Below are positions 1 through 4,913 of a stretch of 6,416 nucleotides of DNA, piece by piece (position 1 is the first letter of the stretch; the number at the start of each line of letters is the position of its first letter). The DNA comes from Thermoanaerobaculia bacterium. GTDB lineage: Bacteria; Acidobacteriota; Thermoanaerobaculia; UBA5066. Made by a program: the position numbers and the translations under genes. The stretch is from positions 1-6,416 of the forward strand of contig JAGOBQ010000255.1 in assembly GCA_017999215.1 (NCBI GenBank). The letters run 5' to 3'. The notes beneath the pieces were generated by a model that saw only the letters and a list, made by a program, of their open reading frames with translations, searched no databases and had not been told where the DNA came from.

Positions 1-606
1 GATCTCGAGCGGCCCCAGGTCGGGACGCGCGGTTCCCTCGGTGACGAGCCGGAACCGGGGCTCCTTCCGGTCCCCCGCGTCGTCCGGCCGGCAGACCAGG
101 ACGTCGTACGGGAGGCCGGCGAGGACCAGGTTCGCCGCCACGTCGTCGCAGAGGGACGCCTGCGTGTTCGTCACGACGGCGACCCGGCCTCCGAGGGCCC
201 GGACCCCGGCGAGGAAGGCGGCGGCCCCGGGGACGGCCGGCCTCGCCCTTCTCTTCACCCAGGCGACCCAGGCCTCGTCGGTGTGCACGCGGCCCGCCGC
301 CTGAAGCTCGGCCTCGTAGCCGGAGTTGTCGATGATCGTGTCGTCGGCGTCGACGCAGACGGCCCAGCTTCCGGCGGGACGGCCCGCGCTCGCCTCCTCG
401 GCGGCCTCGAGCGCGGCCCGGAAGGTCTGGATCGTCACGGCCCGGTACTCGGCCGAGCCGCGAACCCAGTGGAGCTCGTCGGTCGGGCGGACCGCGCGGG
501 CGGCCGTCTCGGTCGGGGCCGTGGCCGGCGGGCGCGCCGCGGGCGTGCAGGACGTCAGTACGAATGCGAAGGCGGCGAAAGCGACGGCGAACGGGACCTT
601 GCTCAT
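1..606 (-). CDS. HAD-family acid phosphatase lipoprotein (class C / e(P4)-like), 3' end outside window
   Basis: The visible 202 residues start at the ATG at 606-604 and run off the left edge. A lipoprotein signal opens the protein: a short hydrophobic stretch (residues 4-17) followed by the lipobox LTSC with C20 as the lipidated cysteine, so it is expected to be anchored in a membrane on the periplasmic side. HAD motif I is DADDT at 86-90 (nucleophile D86, acid/base D88), followed by IIDNS as in class C acid phosphatases and 5'-nucleotidase lipoprotein e(P4). Motif II is VVTNT (144-148, likely T146), and K181 in RKEPR is the probable motif III lysine. Motif IV (GDNxxDF type) would lie beyond the edge, so catalytic completeness cannot be judged. 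The family hydrolyses phosphomonoesters, often nucleoside monophosphates; the substrate here is unknown. No Shine-Dalgarno precedes the start; a TAGACT hexamer lies 11 nt upstream. It is divergent from the gene at 656. Confidence 0.88.
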   Translation of the reverse strand, partial: MSKVPFAVAFAAFAFVLTSCTPAARPPATAPTETAARAVRPTDELHWVRGSAEYRAVTIQTFRAALEAAEEASAGRPAGSWAVCVDADDTIIDNSGYEAELQAAGRVHTDEAWVAWVKRRARPAVPGAAAFLAGVRALGGRVAVVTNTQASLCDDVAANLVLAGLPYDVLVCRPDDAGDRKEPRFRLVTEGTARPDLGPLEI

Positions 607-617
607 CGGAATTTCCG

Positions 618-623
618 AGTCTA
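618..623 (-). promoter_or_regulatory. Candidate -10 element (TAGACT) for the acid phosphatase gene
   Basis: On the minus strand TAGACT (4/6 to TATAAT) ends 11 nt before the ATG at 606. Transcription would begin a few bases before the start codon, which fits the absence of a Shine-Dalgarno. No convincing -35 is seen. The intergenic region is only 49 bp, so both divergent promoters must sit here. Confidence 0.3.
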
Positions 624-641
624 GCAGCGCCCGGCCTCGCG

Positions 642-647
642 TACTCT
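642..647 (+). promoter_or_regulatory. Candidate -10 element (TACTCT) for the gene at 656
   Basis: TACTCT (TANNNT pattern) ends 8 nt before the ATG at 656, which has no Shine-Dalgarno. This spacing would give a leaderless or near-leaderless transcript. The match to the -10 consensus alone is weak (3/6); the support comes from the same arrangement at two other starts in the window. Confidence 0.27.
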
Positions 648-655
648 CCCGTGTC

Positions 656-1087
656 ATGGGCAAGAGGATCGAGCCGTGCCGGAAGAGCCCCGAAGAGCGC
701 CTCGACGACCTCCTCGCGGGACATCGCGAGGCGTCGATGCGGAACGAGGGGGCGAAGTACGTCTCCCGCGTCATCGCCTCGTCCGACTCGATGCCGAACG
801 GAGTGAAGTTCTTCGCGTACGCCCTCCTGGCGGCGGATGCCGACGACGAGGAGGAGGCGCTCGAGGCGCTGGCGACCGCGGAGGGCTACCTCGGGGTCGC
901 ACGCGAGGACCTCGGCCGACGTTTCTCGAAGGAGGTCGCTTCGCTCGGGTTCCTCGAGCGCGGCATCGCCCTTCGGAGCGAGAGGGCCGAGTTCGAGGAG
1001 GCGCTGCGCCTCTGTGACGTCGCTCTCGCGCTGGGCCTCGGGGAGGCCTACGAGAGGAAGAGGGCGTCGCTCCTCAGGATGACGTAG
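656..1087 (+). CDS. Small helical protein of unknown function, TPR-like C-terminus
   Basis: The protein has 143 residues and I do not recognise a named family. It is predicted soluble and almost entirely helical, with no signal peptide or membrane segment. It has an acidic alanine/glutamate-rich middle (DADDEEEALEALATAEGYL, 61-79). The C-terminal stretch at about 111-141 (EEALRLCDVALALGL, then an AYERKRASLL helix) resembles one TPR-type helix pair. The open frame extends upstream to an ATG at 326, but that extension is antisense to the acid phosphatase and gives a serine/alanine/arginine-rich shadow translation. The ATG at 656 is the first sensible start in the intergenic gap. No Shine-Dalgarno is present; TACTCT lies 8 nt upstream. 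The stop at 1085-1087 is followed directly by a GC hairpin, and the next gene converges. Existence is likely; function is unknown. Confidence 0.72.
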   Translation: MGKRIEPCRKSPEERLDDLLAGHREASMRNEGAKYVSRVIASSDSMPNGVKFFAYALLAADADDEEEALEALATAEGYLGVAREDLGRRFSKEVASLGFLERGIALRSERAEFEEALRLCDVALALGLGEAYERKRASLLRMT

Positions 1088-1089
1088 GG

Positions 1090-1106
1090 GCGCGGCCCGG
1101 CCGCGC
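1090..1106. terminator. GC hairpin between convergent genes, possible bidirectional terminator
   Basis: There is a perfect 7-bp inverted repeat (GCGCGGC / GCCGCGC) with a 3-nt loop. It starts 3 nt after the stop at 1087 and ends 10 nt before the stop of the opposing small gene (1116). No U-tract follows on either strand, so intrinsic termination is only a possibility; such short GC hairpins also arise by chance in DNA this rich in G+C. Confidence 0.35.
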
Positions 1107-1115
1107 GGCTCCGGC

Positions 1116-1289
1116 TCAGCGCCGGGCGTTGATGGCCCGCTGGATCGCCTTCGCGTCGTCCCGGGCGATCTTCGCCCTGCGGTCGGACCTCGTCTTGCGC
1201 TCCGCCTCGCGGCGGGTGTGCGCGACGTAGAAGCGGTAGATGCCGAAAACGAGCGCCGCGGCGATCAGGAGGCCTATTCCGAATTCCAT
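1116..1289 (-). CDS. 57-residue single-span membrane protein
   Basis: This short gene starts at the ATG at 1289-1287 and ends with TGA at 1118-1116. Residues 3-23 form one hydrophobic transmembrane helix (FGIGLLIAAALVFGIYRFYV). Residues 24-57 are a strongly charged tail rich in Arg, Lys, Asp and Glu (HTRREAERKTRSDRRAK, then ARDDAKAIQRAI). By the positive-inside rule the tail should face the cytoplasm. A good Shine-Dalgarno, GGGAG (1302-1298), sits 8 nt before the start, and the frame uses GC-ending codons throughout, both of which favour a real gene. It lies 97 nt downstream of the RRM gene in the same orientation and may be co-transcribed unless the hairpin at 1330-1346 terminates. Function is unknown; small proteins of this shape are often accessory or stress-related, but nothing here decides it. 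Confidence 0.72.
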   Translation of the reverse strand: MEFGIGLLIAAALVFGIYRFYVAHTRREAERKTRSDRRAKIARDDAKAIQRAINARR

Positions 1290-1329
1290 CTTCTGCGCTC
1301 CCTTCGGCCCCCGTGGACGGCCCGCGGAG

Positions 1330-1346
1330 GCCCGGGTGACCCGGGC
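1330..1346 (-). terminator. GC hairpin downstream of the RRM gene, possible terminator
   Basis: A perfect 7-bp inverted repeat (GCCCGGG / CCCGGGC) with a 3-nt loop lies 40 nt past the RRM stop codon and upstream of the small membrane-protein gene. On the minus strand the stem can be extended by three pairs past a single bulged C (GGAG...CTCC). No U-run follows. It could terminate, or it could be a processing or stability hairpin between co-transcribed genes. Confidence 0.33.
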
Positions 1347-1386
1347 TCCCGCGAACCGAACTCGGGGCCGGACGACCGGTCCCGAA

Positions 1387-1668
1387 CTACCAGCGGCCGC
1401 GGCCGCCGCCGCCGCCGCCCGTGCGGCTCTCCTGCGGCTTGGCCTCGTTCACGCGGATGGCGCGGCCGTCGATCTCGCGGCCGTTGAGCGCGCCCATCGC
1501 CTTCTGCGCGTCGGAGTTCGACATCTCGACGAAGCCGAAGCCCTTCGAGGTGCCGCTGTCGCGATCGGTGATGACGCGGGCGGACTCGACCTGGCCGAAC
1601 GGCGCGAAGAGCTCATTGAGGGTGGCGTCGGTCGTGTTGTAAGAGAGGTTTCCAACGTAAAGCTTCAT
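1387..1668 (-). CDS. Single-RRM RNA-binding protein with glycine-rich tail
   Basis: The 93-residue protein consists of one RNA recognition motif. RNP2 is LYVGNL (3-8) and RNP1 is KGFGFVEM (42-49), with the aromatic positions for RNA base stacking intact (Y4, F44, F46). The beta-alpha-beta layout continues through the helix around DAQKAMGALNG (53-63) and the last strand ending at RAIRVNEAKP (69-78). The C-terminus is a glycine/arginine tail (TGGGGGGRGRW, 83-93), as in cyanobacterial and proteobacterial Rbp-type proteins. It is expected to bind single-stranded RNA in the cytoplasm; family members are often cold- or stress-responsive. The open frame continues upstream to 1941, but the ATG at 1668 begins exactly where RRM proteins start and has GAGGA (1679-1675) 6 nt before it. 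The upstream translation is proline/arginine-rich noise. Confidence 0.95.
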   Translation of the reverse strand: MKLYVGNLSYNTTDATLNELFAPFGQVESARVITDRDSGTSKGFGFVEMSNSDAQKAMGALNGREIDGRAIRVNEAKPQESRTGGGGGGRGRW

Positions 1669-1693
1669 CGAGAGTCCTCGTGTTCTGTCTCGG

Positions 1694-1707
1694 TCGTCCG
1701 AAGACGA
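1694..1707 (-). promoter_or_regulatory. UUCG-tetraloop hairpin in the RRM gene leader
   Basis: On the minus strand the sequence reads TCGTC-TTCG-GACGA: a 5-bp stem closed by C-G around the unusually stable cUUCGg tetraloop. It lies 14 nt upstream of the GAGGA ribosome binding site and 25 nt upstream of the start codon. It could be a leader stability or regulatory element; the stem is short, so chance is possible. Confidence 0.35.
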
Positions 1708-1880
1708 TCTGGTGGGGAGATAGGTGAGTCGGAAGCGCGCGGGGGACGGGGCCTGCTCGTTACGCTTTGCCGCGCCGTCTGCCCGAAGTTCGGAGAGCGA
1801 GGAGGCGGAGAGTGGCGAAAGGGCCAAGATCAGAGTAGCACGACTTCGCCCCGGGGGGGCGTGGGCGTTCCGGGGGCGGT

Positions 1881-1911
1881 CCGTCCGGGGGGGCGTCCAG
1901 GTCCCGGACGG
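1881..1911 (-). terminator. 9-bp inverted repeat after the TPR gene, candidate terminator
   Basis: A perfect 9-bp inverted repeat (CCGTCCGGG / CCCGGACGG) with a 13-nt loop begins 16 nt beyond the TPR stop codon (1928). It is the strongest hairpin in this gap and is placed where a terminator is expected, but no U-tract follows on the minus strand. Confidence 0.42.
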
Positions 1912-1927
1912 GCGGGGGCGGGTCGCC

Positions 1928-3121
1928 TCAGCGCGTGCCACGGACGCGCCGCGCCCTCGCGACCGCCTCTTCGAACCGAGGGTCGCGCCGGAGGTTCCAG
2001 AGGTCGTCGTCCTCCTCGACGTGGTCGGCGGTGGCCGCGCCGAGGTCGATCGCCTCGAACAGGCGGGCGAACGCCGCGTCGCGCTCCTTCAGACGCGCGT
2101 GGGCGCAGGCCAGGTCGTAGGCCGTCGCGCCGCGCCGGTAGCCGAGGGAGAGGGCCCGGGTGAAGGCATGGACGGCCTCCCGGTCCTGGCCCGCGGTCAG
2201 GCGGACCTTGCCGATGCTCCACCACGCCCGCCCGCTCCGCGGGTTCGTCCGCAGGAACGCCTCGAACCGCGCCGCGGCCTCGTCGGCCTCCGTGACCATC
2301 TGGGAGCGGAGGAGCCGGGCCCCGAGGCTCGGGAAGTCCCCCAGGGAGAGCGCCTCGGCGTCCTTCGCGATCCTCTCGAAGCGCGGCTCGGCGCGGAGTC
2401 CGTCGAGGTCGTCGTCGCGCCGCAGGTGCCCGGCTCCGTCGAAACCCGCGGCGACGGCGCGCTCGAGGAGGTCGAGGGCTTCGGCGTTCCGGCTCTCGAG
2501 GGCGCGGGCGCAGGCCGCGTTGTAGAGCGAGGTCCCCTCGCGCCGGCCGGCCTCCGCGGCCGCCAGGAAGGCCCGGGCGGCGCGGTCGAGCTCGTTGCAC
2601 GCGAGGAGGTCCTGTCCGACGTCGAAGAGAGCGCGGCCGTCCTTCGCGCCCCGTCCGTCGAGCTGGTCGAAGCGGACGACGGCGGCCCGGCACTTCTCAC
2701 CGCTCCGCCCCGACCGGGCCGAGCGCGCCTTCGCCTTCAGCGCCGTGAAGCGGGAGTCCGTGCGGAGCGAATCGAGGTCGCGGTCGTCGAGGTGGCGGCG
2801 AAGCTCGAACCCGGCCGCCTCGGCCCGACCGAGCCATTCGAAGGCGAGGTCCTTCTCGCCCTTGCGCGCGTACGCGCAGGCGACGTTGAACGACGAGACT
2901 CCGACGCGCTCGCCCGCATCGATCGCCCGGCGGAACGCGGCGATCGCCTCGTCCCACTTCTCGTCCTCGTGGAGCTCCATCCCGCGGTCGAACCAGCGGC
3001 CGTCGCTCGCGGCCGGGGGCGGCGTCGGGGCCGGCCGCGACGCGAACGCGGGGAGCGCGGGGAGGGCGAGGAGCGCGGCGACGACGAGACATCGCGGGGC
3101 GAAGCGTCGGGCGTGGTCCAT
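1928..3121 (-). CDS. Secreted TPR protein with three 'TPR end-of-group' modules
   Basis: The 397-residue protein begins with a Sec signal peptide: basic n-region (RR at 5-6), hydrophobic core 11-24, and likely cleavage after A27 (AFA|S). It should act in the periplasm or outside the cell. The mature part has three related modules. Each has a TPR helix pair followed by a stereotyped end: FNVACAYARKGE (78-89) to LDSLRTDSRF (116-125); YNAACARALES (200-210) to LDGLRAEPRF (239-248); YDLACAHARLKE (335-346) to LWNLRRDPRF (374-383). Canonical TPR helices also occur at 42-71 (WDEAIAAFRRAI). This (N/D)xACAxA ... DLxxLRxDPRF pattern is that of the TPR end-of-group family, which is presumed to mediate protein-protein contacts; no enzymatic residues are evident. 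The ATG at 3121 was chosen because it directly precedes the signal peptide and has GGAGG (3130-3126) 4 nt upstream; the frame stays open to 3262 but that extension has no signal. The partner is unknown. Confidence 0.88.
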   Translation of the reverse strand: MDHARRFAPRCLVVAALLALPALPAFASRPAPTPPPAASDGRWFDRGMELHEDEKWDEAIAAFRRAIDAGERVGVSSFNVACAYARKGEKDLAFEWLGRAEAAGFELRRHLDDRDLDSLRTDSRFTALKAKARSARSGRSGEKCRAAVVRFDQLDGRGAKDGRALFDVGQDLLACNELDRAARAFLAAAEAGRREGTSLYNAACARALESRNAEALDLLERAVAAGFDGAGHLRRDDDLDGLRAEPRFERIAKDAEALSLGDFPSLGARLLRSQMVTEADEAAARFEAFLRTNPRSGRAWWSIGKVRLTAGQDREAVHAFTRALSLGYRRGATAYDLACAHARLKERDAAFARLFEAIDLGAATADHVEEDDDLWNLRRDPRFEEAVARARRVRGTR

Positions 3122-3211
3122 GCCCCCTCCATACGGAGCGGCGCGAGGGGTGTTTCCCGGACAGGTCCTGCCGCTCGACGCGGGGAACGTGGGGGCGCGT
3201 GGCGTAAGTGA

Positions 3212-3240
3212 TTGCACCGTAGCCGGTTCGGCGCTATTCG
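3212..3240 (+). promoter_or_regulatory. Alternative promoter for the halogenase gene (TTGCAC-17-TATTCG)
   Basis: TTGCAC at 3212-3217 and TATTCG at 3235-3240 are separated by exactly 17 bp. Each hexamer matches the sigma-70 consensus at only 3/6, so this is a weak alternative to the TATCAT element closer to the gene. It would give a leader of roughly 27 nt without a Shine-Dalgarno. Confidence 0.25.
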
Positions 3241-3261
3241 AAGCGCGCGGCGCCCATTCCA

Positions 3262-3267
3262 TATCAT
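3262..3267 (+). promoter_or_regulatory. -10 element (TATCAT) directly before the halogenase start
   Basis: TATCAT matches TATAAT at 5/6 in otherwise GC-rich sequence and ends 6 nt before the ATG at 3274. A transcript started from it would begin at or next to the A of the start codon, that is, leaderless. There is no Shine-Dalgarno before 3274, in keeping with this. No good -35 lies 16-18 bp upstream; TTCGAA at 19 bp (3237-3242) is the nearest. Confidence 0.42.
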
Positions 3268-3273
3268 CCGCGC

Positions 3274-4908
3274 ATGATTCGGACGGAAAAGGCTCCGCAA
3301 TCGGGACAGGTCTCTTCGACCTCTCCGGACGAGTTCGACGTCGTCGTGATCGGCGGCGCGATCGCCGGCGCGTCGACCGCCATTCTGCTTCGCCGCCGCA
3401 ACCCGGGCGTCCGCGTCCTCGTCGTCGAGAAGTCGGACGCGTTCGACTGGAAGGTCGGGGAGTCGACCGTCGAGATCTCCGCGTACTTCCTCACGCGCGT
3501 CCTGAAGCTCTACGACCACCTCTCGCGCGAGCACCTCCCGAAGCAGGCCTTCCGCTACTGGTTCCACAACGAGAAGGTCGCCTGCCTGCGCGAGGCGTCC
3601 GAGGTCGGCCCGACGCAGCTCGCGCGGACCCCCGGGTTCCAGCTCGACCGGGCCGTCCTCGACGAGCACGTCCTGAAGCTCGCCGCCGAGGAGGGGAGCG
3701 AGGTCTGGCGCCCCGCGAAGGTCGTCGACGTCGCCCTGGGCGGCGAGGCGGGGAGCTCGGTCACGGTGGAGAAGGCCGACGGGACGCGCGCGACCGTCCG
3801 CGCGAAGTGGGTCGTCGATGCCTCCGGGCGCCAGGCGCTCCTCGCCCGCAAGCGGGGAGGCATCCGGCCGGTCGAGGGGCATCCGACCTCGTCGATCTGG
3901 GTCCGGTACCGCGGCGTCAAGGACCTCGACGGCAAGGAGGTCGTCGGCACCGACCCGGCCGATCCGTTCGTCCGGAGCGTCGTCGCCTCCCGCCGGCTCG
4001 CCACGAACCACTTCACGGGATGGGGCTACTGGGTCTGGTTCATCCCGCTCCGCGGAGGCGAGACGAGCGTCGGTCTCGTCTGGGACACGCGGCTCGTCCG
4101 CCCCGAGGGGTCGACCCCGCTCGAGAAGCTCGCGAGCGTCCTCTCCGCGAACCCGCTGACGCGCGAGATGCTCGAGCACGCCGAGCCGGTGGCGGGGGAC
4201 TGCCGCTACTACGGCACGCTTCCCTATCTCGTCGACCGCTTCATCGACCACGGCTGGACCTGCGTCGGCGACGCGGGAGGCTTCCTCGACCCGTTCTACT
4301 CCCCCGGCCTCGACCAGCTGAGCTTCTCGGTCCACATGCGCGTCGAGCTGATCCTGAAGGCGCTCGCGGGGACGCCGCCGGAGGAGATGGCGAAGGAGTA
4401 CGAGGGGCACAACCGGCGGTACGCGCGGTTCTTCGAGTACTTCTACGAGGCGATCTACCGCGACAAGTACCACCTGATGGGCGACTACGACACGATGACG
4501 ACGGCGTTCCTGATGGACACGGCGCTTTACTACCTCGTCGCCGTCCAGCCCGTCTACACCGAGTCGGCCGACCGCCTCGGGGTCCCGCCGTACTACGGCG
4601 ACGGCGCCGAGGTCGGCCTCGTCCCGATGCGTTTCTACCAGCAGCGGCTCGTCTCGATCGCGAAGAGGAAGAAGGCGCTCGGGATCTACGGGAACCACAA
4701 CGCCGGGCGCCGCCCCGGCTTCGTCGGCTTCTCGCTCCGGAGCTCCGCCCACGTGATGCTCTGGCACGGGCTCCTTCGCTGGTGGAAAGCCGAGCTCGCC
4801 AACGCGCTGACGTACGTCTGGAAGCCGCGTCCGCTCGAGGGGCCGCGGCCGGTCTTCCCGCCTCGGCCGGCGGGAGAGGCCGGCGCCGAGGCGCCGGCGC
4901 GAGGTTGA
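3274..4908 (+). CDS. Flavin-dependent halogenase-like FAD oxidoreductase
   Basis: The 544-residue protein fits the flavin-dependent halogenase superfamily. A Rossmann FAD site follows a 20-residue polar N-terminus: VVVIGGAIAGA (23-33), with E52 at the end of strand 2 and KVGES at 60-64. FAD-fold signature DASGR is at 182-186 and GDAGG at 332-336. Both motifs used to separate halogenases from flavin monooxygenases are present: WxWxIP as WVWFIP (253-258) and FxxPxxSxG as FLDPFYSPG (337-345). K90 in PKQAF is a candidate for the catalytic lysine (K79 in PrnA, K73 in PltA), judged by motif spacing only. The Glu before Ser in tryptophan halogenases (PrnA E346) is Tyr342 here, so free tryptophan is an unlikely substrate; a carrier- or lipid-bound aromatic is possible. 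Such enzymes need FADH2 from a reductase, none of which is in view. The last 25 residues are a proline/alanine tail. The ATG has no Shine-Dalgarno. The next gene follows after 5 nt. Confidence 0.85.
   Translation: MIRTEKAPQSGQVSSTSPDEFDVVVIGGAIAGASTAILLRRRNPGVRVLVVEKSDAFDWKVGESTVEISAYFLTRVLKLYDHLSREHLPKQAFRYWFHNEKVACLREASEVGPTQLARTPGFQLDRAVLDEHVLKLAAEEGSEVWRPAKVVDVALGGEAGSSVTVEKADGTRATVRAKWVVDASGRQALLARKRGGIRPVEGHPTSSIWVRYRGVKDLDGKEVVGTDPADPFVRSVVASRRLATNHFTGWGYWVWFIPLRGGETSVGLVWDTRLVRPEGSTPLEKLASVLSANPLTREMLEHAEPVAGDCRYYGTLPYLVDRFIDHGWTCVGDAGGFLDPFYSPGLDQLSFSVHMRVELILKALAGTPPEEMAKEYEGHNRRYARFFEYFYEAIYRDKYHLMGDYDTMTTAFLMDTALYYLVAVQPVYTESADRLGVPPYYGDGAEVGLVPMRFYQQRLVSIAKRKKALGIYGNHNAGRRPGFVGFSLRSSAHVMLWHGLLRWWKAELANALTYVWKPRPLEGPRPVFPPRPAGEAGAEAPARG
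4879..4898 (+). promoter_or_regulatory. Hairpin just before the ribosome binding site of the LolA-like gene
   Basis: A perfect 8-bp inverted repeat (GCCGGCGC / GCGCCGGC) with a CGAG loop lies in the last codons of the halogenase gene and ends 2 nt before the GAGG ribosome binding site at 4901-4904. In the mRNA it could separate expression of the two genes, protect an mRNA end, or make downstream translation depend on ribosomes melting it while finishing the halogenase. It encodes part of the low-complexity tail, so constraint on the protein is probably weak. Confidence 0.35.
4901..4904 (+). promoter_or_regulatory. GAGG ribosome binding site that decides the GTG start at 4914
   Basis: GAGG lies 9 nt before the GTG at 4914, a normal if slightly long spacing. 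The other in-frame start, TTG at 4905, overlaps the halogenase stop but abuts the GAGG with no spacing, so it is unlikely to be used. Confidence 0.5.
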
Positions 4909-4913
4909 CGAAC

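Larger units (their letters stand above)
1669..1927 (-). promoter_or_regulatory. 259-bp leader/promoter region of the RRM gene
   Basis: No gene is seen here. The part next to the RRM gene (about 1669-1850) is less GC-rich than its surroundings, as expected of a promoter and 5' leader. A weak extended -10, TG-n-TACTCT, is on the minus strand at about 1832-1840 and would give a leader of roughly 160 nt; I see no clear -35. A 5-bp stem capped by a UUCG tetraloop lies at 1694-1707. The distal part (1853-1922) holds a G-run cluster on the plus strand and the 9-bp inverted repeat after the TPR gene. A long structured leader would suit a cold- or stress-regulated RNA-binding protein, but this is inference. 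Confidence 0.4.

Noticed and set aside
326..655. Upstream extension of the gene at 656
   Set aside because: Overlaps the acid phosphatase on the opposite strand almost completely and reads as Ser/Ala/Arg noise.
3153..3172. CAGGTCCTG dyad in the TPR/halogenase divergent region as an operator
   Set aside because: Only 4-bp arms around one base, with no second copy in the window; too weak to call.
1724..3211. 495-codon plus-strand open frame opposite the TPR gene
   Set aside because: Antisense shadow; the opposite strand has a signal peptide, three internal repeats and a Shine-Dalgarno.
2737..4767. 676-codon minus-strand open frame across the halogenase
   Set aside because: Shadow of GC-rich codon usage opposite a gene with clear family motifs; the translation is Glu/Arg/Val-rich with no domain.
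4905..4907. TTG start for the LolA-like gene overlapping the halogenase stop
   Set aside because: It abuts the GAGG with no spacing; the GTG at 4914 has a workable spacing and gives a normal signal peptide.
3274..4908. Naming the enzyme a tryptophan 7-halogenase
   Set aside because: The Glu typical of tryptophan halogenases is Tyr342, and the sequence pattern is nearer the carrier-bound or phenolic halogenase group; substrate cannot be assigned.
2595..4913. Very long plus-strand open frame (2595-5807, over 1000 codons)
   Set aside because: Up to 4913 it is antisense to the TPR gene and then out of frame with the halogenase, and translates to arginine-rich low-complexity sequence. Only the 4914-5807 part has a signal peptide and ordered beta pattern.
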